In this document: positions 57,344 through 64,000 of the stretch, in pieces
Layout of the letters: every line of letters starts with the position of its first letter
Numbering within the stretch: position 1 is the first letter of the stretch
Source: Alternaria dauci
Taxonomy: Eukaryota > Ascomycota > Dothideomycetes > Pleosporales > Pleosporaceae
Assembly: GCF_042100115.1 (NCBI RefSeq)
Contig: NC_091274.1
Location: 2,728,001 to 2,792,000, forward strand
Direction: 5' to 3'
Length of the DNA: 64,000 nucleotides
The notes under the pieces: model-generated
The model's input: only the letters and a program-made list of their open reading frames with translations
Told to the model about the DNA's origin: nothing
Database searches by the model: none
Position numbers and translations under genes: made by a program

Positions 57344-58357
57344 GTCTACGCTGTAGTTCTGACAATAGAAGTCGGAGTCGTGGTGATCGTTGTGGATTGG
57401 GGTTGTTGTGCTGGTTGAAAGCAGATGTCGTTGCTGGTAGTGGAAGAGTTAGGTAGAAGAAAATGGGGGAATATATACTTGGAAGGAGGTGCCGGGATGG
57501 CAGTGAATTAATCACAAGTTCGGGTTACTGGGTACCTAGAATCTGCGAGTGGCCATGCTCACACACCAGTCAGTGTCGGGCAACTGCTTTCACGGCTTCG
57601 ACCGGATTCATTGTACGTACAACTGCGTCACCCGATCAGATGTTTCACCCGCGGCACACTTCTTCCGTTTGCGGTCCATCTCTGTGAGAGCCTCTGCTAG
57701 GTATGGAGCATATGGATTCCGGAAGCTGTGAATGGCTCGTCGGTCATGGGCCATCGCTATACCGTGGCTGAATGAATACCCACGTCACAATGTTATGGTT
57801 TCTGCTCAAGGGAATCATTTACAGCATATTGAGCTGCAGATTGATCAGTGCCCTTCGAGTGATCAAGAGAAACTTGGACAGTCACTCACCTTGACCAGGG
57901 TAGTGAAGGCGTAATGCTCCTTCTCGTTGCCCCACGAGTAGGGCGGAAGTCGCCCCCCCTAAATGCACGCACCATATGTTGGCGTTTGTTCCTCAATTGT
58001 CGCTTTGCCTCTTCGTTTCTTCCGTTGGAGTACAGAAGCAATCGATTGCTGCTTGGAGGATGCTGACTGTATAGTATAACGCTAGTCGGAATGGGAAGCA
58101 GCTAATAACAACAATGTGAGATAGCTCTTTCACAAATCTTTCAGTATGCTGGTGCCTCATTCCAATAATCACTCTGCTATGGCAGGACTATTATGAATGA
58201 ATGCTTCGACAGATTTTCCCTTTTGGTATATAAACCCTTACCCGCTTTTACATTACTCTGTTCACGACAACACTGAACAGTATTCTCAACCTAAAATTGT
58301 CTCACTCTCACAATACTCTCGAACCATTTTCAGTGTACTCAACAACAAAGTCTCATA
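57344..58357. promoter_or_regulatory. Divergent promoter of the BTB-like pair
   Basis: 1,014 bp between two paralogues. TATA boxes lie near each start: 57472-57477 for the minus-strand gene and TATATAAA at 58227-58234 for the plus-strand gene, each about 125-130 bp before its ATG. Confidence 0.6.
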
Positions 58358-59347
58358 ATGACTAAAATCGGAACGAATATCAACAACGCCAATGCTGCGC
58401 GCATGGCTAACAACCAACCTCAAGAGCATAATGTCCCTGGTGGCCTCTGGTACGTCCAAGATCTTGGCTATATTAGGCGCCAGACTTTGGTATCTGGCGA
58501 GAAGGTCCAGTTTGTCGACCACCTGGGCAAGGTCATCACATCTGGAAAGCAAGTTCTTGAGATGCCATCCGCCCTGTTCAAGGCCGTCTCGGAGAAGCAC
58601 GACCTTGTTGTCGATGGCAAAATTGTAGTACCAGAGAACATCAACGTCGATGCCGCGAAGAGGGTCGTCAAGTTGGTACTGGAATTACCTTCTTCTAGGA
58701 AGGTGTATCAGTTCCAGAAGTACGTGGTAAACGATGCTCAGGGTCAGCCCATCAAGAATGCCGAGGACCCTTTCCAAGACCTACATCTTTGCTGCGCCGC
58801 AGACGCCTTTGGTATGGGCTCATTCACTCAAGGCATCTTCAACAGCTTCTACAGTCGCCTTCGTGATACTATCCCATCGAAGGCCATCATTGACATGATC
58901 ACCGCCGCCAGCAACCCGACCGGTGACAAACTGTTCAAGCAAATGGCTTATACCATCGCGAAGAAGCTTCACGAGAAGACCTTCACGACTGGCGACATGT
59001 TCGAGCAGCACTACCTTCCCACCAACCCTAGTCTTTCCGAAGCCGTCTACGACATCATCCTCGGGTTCAAGGAGAAGACGATCCGTGTCGCCGAGTACCA
59101 GGAACGTGTGGCCAAGCGCCAAGTACTCGCTGCGAAAGATGAAGAGCGTCAGCGTCGGAACAGGGAATACAACGCGCTGAAGGAAGAACATGAGAAAATG
59201 ACTGCTGAGAAAGCTGCTCAATTGTCGGCAGCTGGCGAGTCTTATCGGCAGAAGCTTCGCGAGGGTAAAAAGAACTTCACCCCGCTCGAGGCGAGCTATG
59301 CTTGGAAGGTGACTGGGAAGCGCGTTGCTTCCACGGGTAGTAACTGA
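58358..59347 (+). CDS. BTB-like protein B with C-terminal coiled coil
   Basis: A single exon of 329 residues, paralogous over its whole length to the protein at 56321-57343 but well diverged. Matching blocks in order are K-V-Q-F-V-D-H-L-G-K, M-P-S-A-L-F-K-A, I-V-V-P-E-N, D-L-H-L-C-C-A-A-D-A-F-G-M-G, then G-D-K-L-F-K-Q with A-K-K-L, a charged coiled-coil region (about 235-305) and the shared end motif G-K-K-N-F-T-P-L-E-A-S-Y. The BTB-like call rests on the first half. The N-terminus is polar with several Asn. A strong TATA box 124 bp upstream suggests regulated expression. Confidence 0.8.
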   Translation: MTKIGTNINNANAARMANNQPQEHNVPGGLWYVQDLGYIRRQTLVSGEKVQFVDHLGKVITSGKQVLEMPSALFKAVSEKHDLVVDGKIVVPENINVDAAKRVVKLVLELPSSRKVYQFQKYVVNDAQGQPIKNAEDPFQDLHLCCAADAFGMGSFTQGIFNSFYSRLRDTIPSKAIIDMITAASNPTGDKLFKQMAYTIAKKLHEKTFTTGDMFEQHYLPTNPSLSEAVYDIILGFKEKTIRVAEYQERVAKRQVLAAKDEERQRRNREYNALKEEHEKMTAEKAAQLSAAGESYRQKLREGKKNFTPLEASYAWKVTGKRVASTGSN

Positions 59348-60385
59348 ACAAGCGTGCTTCCGAGTAATTTGCTATATGTTCAGCAATCGATGGGATGAGC
59401 GACAGGCGGCGGCAGAAGGTCGGGTGACACGTGTACAGCTTCTGGTCTGATATTCCCCTTGTGCGCTTGGAGATACACGGTCATGAAGTAGAAAGGATTA
59501 TTGCAAAGGCTAGACACGAATGTGAACTGAGAATTGAGAAGCTATATGTATTCACAAGCTGTTGGAGATTGCTGCCAACGTTGAGTCTTGATGACGTGAC
59601 TGACGCACGAGCTCTTTGCTAATGCCATGTGCAGACGAACCCAGCCCAGCGAACCAAAACCAAAGACACACATAATCAACCGTTCCCCAAAACTCAACTC
59701 CAATGATTATCGCGATACAGTAGGCCTCTGTCGCCGAAACAGCGACCTTCACACTCTCGCTAATGCCATGTGTAAAACTCACTTGTGTCAAAGTGATACT
59801 TAAAGACACGTCAATCTCGACAGACCAGCTTTCGCTGCGTGTAGTTATATACTTGATGTTTGCAACTTCCTTCTGGCATATTTTATAATGTCCTTGAGAT
59901 CTTTCTAACCAAGATAGACCGAAGCATTGCACCTCTTTTTAGAGCCCTGGAGACAATGGGCCACCACTTCGATGTGCTTCGGTCATGGTTACGCACGCAC
60001 ATTGACAGCCATCTATTAAGAATTTCGCAAGCAGATCCGAATACAACGTCCAAACAGGATCTAGAGGGAAGACAGCTAGATGTGTGAGGACCAGGTAAAG
60101 ACGTCATGGATGATGTAAGAGCTATACATCTTCCTCAGCCTCTACGCGTCACATGTTTGATGTTCACTTTCACTTCGAGGGTGGATACTGTTTAAGACCC
60201 ATGCTGTAGGCACCAGCGTCTGTTGCAGAATATGAAGCGGTCACTTCTCGGCCATCAACCACCCAAAGTTTCTCCGCCCGCTATCGATCTTTCCCACGTT
60301 CTCACCATCGATTCTCAACGCCACGACCGAATCAATCGAGACAAAGCTTGGAACCCCACCCGACTACCTGTCCACGACGTCCGCC
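59348..60385. other. Intergenic region, no gene recognised
   Basis: 1,038 bp. A 14-nt sequence (gctaatgccatgtg) occurs twice, near 59619 and 59759. A 126-residue minus-strand frame at 59552-59932 with one hydrophobic stretch is open but unsupported. Confidence 0.4.
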
Positions 60386-61774
60386 ATGGCCAATCTTCTC
60401 GATCTCCCCGTGGAAGTCTTCCAGATGATCATCCATGAAGTAGGCCTTGCCCCTACCGAAACCTCCGCTACTCGGCTACGTCGCCCCGCACTCGGCCAAT
60501 TTTTGAAACTGCGAGGTGTCTGTCGTAGCTTTGCTGCAGAGATCGAGCGCGTGGTCTTTTCTCAGCAGCCAAGAGAATTCTACAGCCAGAACCATGACGT
60601 CCAACGCATCATCGAGAATTGCTTTCCGCGATACATGATGCAAGTCTCCCGGAAACCAGGCAATATGAACAAAGGAATCGTTTCACGGCTGCAGCGTATG
60701 GCTCACTACATCGAAGATCAATTCGATTGCGAAGACGAAGAGCAACACAGCAACATCATGACGAAGACTTACGACGGCTTGAGCAAGATCCTCGACATGT
60801 TTCATGTCATCCACGCCTTGTGGTGCGATAGGGTGAATGAGTACTGCTACTGCTCCGGCTTGCTCGATCCGGGCTTTTCTATCCAGGGCCTTCCCTACCA
60901 AGATAGGCTTTGCGCTGCCATAGCCGCTGGCAACCATCGCCTTCTTTCCAGCATCCTTCCGAGGCTTACCGTCGCAGACAAAGACCTACTCATAAACACG
61001 CGGCCTATCTTGTTTGCGTTGAAGGTGCGTGACTTGACGTCGCTTGACATCATCCTCCGTCACCTCGAGACACAGTCCTCGTCAAACCGAAATTCCCTCA
61101 TACAGCCTTCCAACATGTTCTCTCTTTCGGACGGCATCAGCGAAGCACTGAAGTCAAAAAATGTCCCCGCCACTTGTATTCTACTTGACTATTACAAGAA
61201 GACTCTGACTTACCCTTCGAGGGACATCTACAACAAATGGCTCTTCAAAGCATCGGAAGATTGCTCGGATGATCAGTTGCCGAGCCTCAGGGCGGTTCTC
61301 AGCTTCAAGCATGGTAGCAAGAACGTGATTACTCGTGACATTATCGCTGCCGTGTGCGCCAGGGGTAATTCCGTGGCTATCCAGGAGGTTCTTCAACAAC
61401 TCGGAGATGTCGACAAAGGAACAGCGTTGACAGCCCCCATCTTCATTGCTGTCCGATCCGGGCGTGAGACCGCCATAGAGGCCTGTCTCCAAGCGGGTGC
61501 CAATGTCAACCTCTCCGTGCCGTCTAACATCAAGGCAATCAACAACACCCACATCACACCTCTCGACACCGCTATCAACCGAAATGACGTCGATGCTGCC
61601 GACGTCCTTATCAAAGGTGGCGCAACAATTCCACATATATCACAGTGGCCAACACATGCGCCTATGTACCACCTGCTACACGGGGCTGCATCGACACTCA
61701 CCCACGTCCCACTGCCTCACCTGGATCAACGTAAAGCTTTGAGTAAGACGTATCTGGAGGCACTGCGATATTAG
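60386..61774 (+). CDS. F-box-like protein with C-terminal ankyrin-type repeats
   Basis: A single exon of 462 residues. The N-terminus reads L-L-D-L-P-V-E-V-F-Q-M-I-I, the usual start of an F-box helix, followed by L-R-G-V-C-R-S-F-A-A-E-I, which fits the rest of the domain. The middle is helical without a recognised family. Near the C-terminus are ankyrin-like units: A-P-I-F-I-A-V-R-S-G-R-E then C-L-Q-A-G-A-N-V-N-L (about 350-378), and T-P-L-D-T-A-I-N-R-N-D-V-D-A-A-D-V-L-I-K-G-G-A (about 392-414). Proteins with this layout recruit substrates to SCF ubiquitin ligases; they form expanded families in Pleosporales (general knowledge). The start at 60386 sits directly before the F-box. Confidence 0.82.
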   Translation: MANLLDLPVEVFQMIIHEVGLAPTETSATRLRRPALGQFLKLRGVCRSFAAEIERVVFSQQPREFYSQNHDVQRIIENCFPRYMMQVSRKPGNMNKGIVSRLQRMAHYIEDQFDCEDEEQHSNIMTKTYDGLSKILDMFHVIHALWCDRVNEYCYCSGLLDPGFSIQGLPYQDRLCAAIAAGNHRLLSSILPRLTVADKDLLINTRPILFALKVRDLTSLDIILRHLETQSSSNRNSLIQPSNMFSLSDGISEALKSKNVPATCILLDYYKKTLTYPSRDIYNKWLFKASEDCSDDQLPSLRAVLSFKHGSKNVITRDIIAAVCARGNSVAIQEVLQQLGDVDKGTALTAPIFIAVRSGRETAIEACLQAGANVNLSVPSNIKAINNTHITPLDTAINRNDVDAADVLIKGGATIPHISQWPTHAPMYHLLHGAASTLTHVPLPHLDQRKALSKTYLEALRY

Positions 61775-62267
61775 ATATTCCAAAAGAATAGCACAGTTAG
61801 GAGGTTGCGTTGCCGTTGGGCTTAAGGATTGTAAACAGAAGTCCGAGCGGCTGGCCTTGATTTAGTGTCTGAGGCACAACATATGGAGCATGGGGACAAA
61901 AACTGCTGGAGAGATGATATCGAAAGGAACACTGCCAAGTAAGCCGCTGCAGCGGATGTCTTGCTGAAGATTTCTATGTCTCACGTATCTCGTCCAAAAT
62001 GAATTCATCTTCCAAACAACAAAGTATCACAGAATCTGTACCAGTGAATCATCCATCTGACTGACATCTGCTATTGTCTCACTTACCTGCTAGGCCCTGC
62101 AATCCACAGAAGAGTAGGCACTGATCATGCGTGAAACAATTATCTGACCCTTCAAAGTTTGAGCTCGCGTTTGTAAGAATGCAAGATACACAAAAGTTAG
62201 CTCGAAGCCCGTCACCCTCGCACAACATAAACATTATCATCGTAAGTAATCGTGACGTTCTCCAAGA
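61775..62267. other. Intergenic region between convergent genes
   Basis: 493 bp of 3' flanks of the F-box gene and the amino-acid permease. Nothing else recognised. Confidence 0.4.
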
Positions 62268-64000
62268 CTAGATAATCCACTTCCCCCACCAAGAGAGATT
62301 CTGTTCCACCGAGTCCGATATTGCAGCCTTTTCGTCATCGACATCAGCAATCTCTGATAAATCAACGTCTCGTAAAGCAATAATGCCAGACCTCGCGTAG
62401 CAGAAACCAGCAACCCACAGAAAGATAAAGATAGCGATATCTATGTAATACGTAAGGAATGTGCTCACGCTCCACCGGCCTGGAAAGAAGACGCTGTAGC
62501 CTGAGAACAAGATAACAAGCACGAGCGCGCCTCCGGTGACCCACGCAAGATATGGCTGCAAGGGACTCTTGTATGCAAGACCTGGTCACGTCAGCGTTGT
62601 CTTCGGCAAAGAAAATGGCGGTAAACTTACGGTCTCGGCTGATACCTTGAACCTTCAAGGCGTAGTAAAACCTCAAGTAAGTGCCTTCGATGACAAGCCA
62701 CCCGATAAGTCCAGCGATAGTCGTGATATTGACGAACCATCCAAATACTACCGAAGAATTGCTACCCAGACTGAGATATACAAGAGGCATGAAGATGAGC
62801 GAAGCTCCAATGGCCAAGTATGGTGTTCCAAACCTGTTGGTCCGAAGCAGAACTTTGGGAGCTTGTCCATCCTCTGCTAGCCCGTACAGGGTACGTGATG
62901 CGAGGAAAACGCACGCGGAACCACAGCTAAAGGCCGAAGTGCACACAATGGCGTTGATGATCGAGGGAAGGACATTGATTCCAGCGCGCTGGAACGCAAT
63001 CACGAAAGGACTCTGCTGAGCATCACCAGTCGAAATGCCGAGATTCGGGTCGTTGGATGGTACAAGCATGCCAACAATGAGTATGCTGATGACATAGAAG
63101 ACGAGCACTCGCCAGAAAGTCATTCGTATGGCGTTCGGAATGATGACTCTTGGGTTCTTTGTCTCAGCGCCGGCTATGGCGACCACCTGGATGTTGGCGT
63201 AACTGTAGGCCGCTGAGATCAAAGAGCTCCAAAATCCAAGAAACTTGCCAGTATTACCCGGGACGATATATTCGTTGAAAGGTCCGGGGTTATTCCAGTA
63301 TCGAAAGCCGATTCGGTCTCCACTGGGCGATCCTCCCAGGTTTACTACTAGGCCGGCGACAATGAGACCTACAATGAGCAGGATCTTGAGGGCTGCGAAA
63401 AAGACTTCGCTCTGAACTTTGTGAGAAAGAAATCCACAAGCAGCATACGTCGCTACTCACCTCTCCATAAACCTTCACACCACAGAAGTTGATGACTACG
63501 ATGATAACAATAAAGACTGAGTACCAGACGGCAGGGTTGATACTGTTGTCCCAAAAGTTGATCAAGGTTGCAGCGGCGGCGAGCTCAGCTGGCGCCGTAA
63601 TTGCCATGGTGTACCAGAAGTTCCATCCGGTGGCAATGCCGAGTGCAGGCTGCACGAACCGGGTGGCATGGCGAACGAAGCCTCCGGTGACGGGCATGAA
63701 AGCCGACATCTCTCCCGCAGAGAGGGCCACGCCGCAAGCGATCAAACCCATGCACAGGTATCCTAAGAGAGCGCCGGCTGGTCCTGCGGTAGCGATTGCC
63801 TGGCCGGATGCCAGGAATAGTCCGGTACCCTACAGTTTGCATGCGTGAGCATAGGTCCAGGCGAGATGGGTCTGAAAAAGAGAGGACTCACGATCATGCC
63901 GGCTATCGCAATCATGTTGATATGGCGACGCCCAAGGTCGCGTTTGACCTCGTTAGTCGTATCCATGGCCCCGTTTTCAATGTCAGAACTTGATGCAGAC
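62268..64000 (-). CDS. Amino-acid permease (YAT/APC family), 5' end cut by window edge
   Basis: Exons 63892->64000, 63461-63829, 62631-63411 and 62268-62581 on the minus strand, with three introns of 62, 49 and 49 nt. The family start is clear: V-K-R-D-L-G-R-R-H-I-N-M-I-A-I-A-G-M-I, then G-T-G-L-F-L-A-S-G across intron 1. Repeated hydrophobic helices follow, with A-Y-S-Y-A-N-I-Q-V-V-A-I-A-G-A-E-T-K-N-P-like signature in helix 6 and an A-S-R-T-L-Y-G-L-A-E-D-G-Q-A-P loop. It imports amino acids by proton symport at the plasma membrane. The C-terminal tail is acidic and ends W-W-G-K-W-I-I. The frame stays open past the ATG at 63966 to the window edge, so the natural start is probably outside. 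Confidence 0.93.

Noticed and set aside
59552..59932. 126-residue minus-strand frame with a hydrophobic stretch
   Set aside because: No start context, no family; contains a short direct repeat that suggests non-coding sequence.

Overview
The window reads as nuclear DNA of a filamentous ascomycete, most likely Dothideomycetes/Pleosporales. This rests on short introns (mostly 45-75 nt) with GTRNGT donors and CTRAC branch sites, two Zn2Cys6 regulators, a HET-domain gene, a CorA-like two-helix protein, an F-box/ankyrin protein and a nuclear-encoded complex I subunit. The class assignment is inference from gene families; no species can be named. All exon models below were made by eye from splice signals and frame, and no transcript evidence was available.

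Layout. 1-11 kb: the start of a pepsin-like gene runs off the left edge. It is followed by a very repetitive GPI-anchored Ser/Thr-rich wall protein, then a divergent pair of mitochondrial housekeeping genes (3-hydroxyisobutyryl-CoA hydrolase and EF-Tu). 11-14 kb holds no recognisable gene. 14-30.6 kb is a compact block that looks like a secondary-metabolism cluster without a backbone synthase: Zn2Cys6 regulator, short-chain dehydrogenase, DUF1772 (anthrone-oxygenase-like) membrane protein, secreted BBE-type flavin oxidase, cytochrome P450, 14-helix-type MFS exporter and a second Zn2Cys6 regulator. The two regulators bracket the five enzyme and transport genes, and two divergent promoters (SDR/DUF1772, BBE/P450) sit inside the block.

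31-39 kb carries a group suggestive of self-recognition or cell-death functions: an uncharacterised protein with a C-terminal membrane helix, a CorA-like protein, a cytosolic trypsin-fold protease converging on it, and a HET-domain gene whose 3' third is in another frame. 39.5-44.5 kb has an RBR-type E3 ligase, flanked by a diverged 110-bp direct repeat, and a multi-spanning membrane protein. 46.5-53.6 kb has a secreted GH3 beta-glucosidase and an FHA/forkhead factor of the Fkh1/2 type. 54-55.4 kb hides a small three-exon complex I subunit (NDUFS5 type, twin CX9C). 56-60 kb holds two paralogous BTB-like proteins transcribed divergently. The end has an F-box/ankyrin protein and an amino-acid permease cut by the right edge.

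The most interesting regions are the backbone-less cluster (with a P450 lacking the usual acid-Thr pair and a BBE enzyme lacking the flavin-linking Cys), the CorA/protease/HET neighbourhood, and the repeat architecture of the wall protein.
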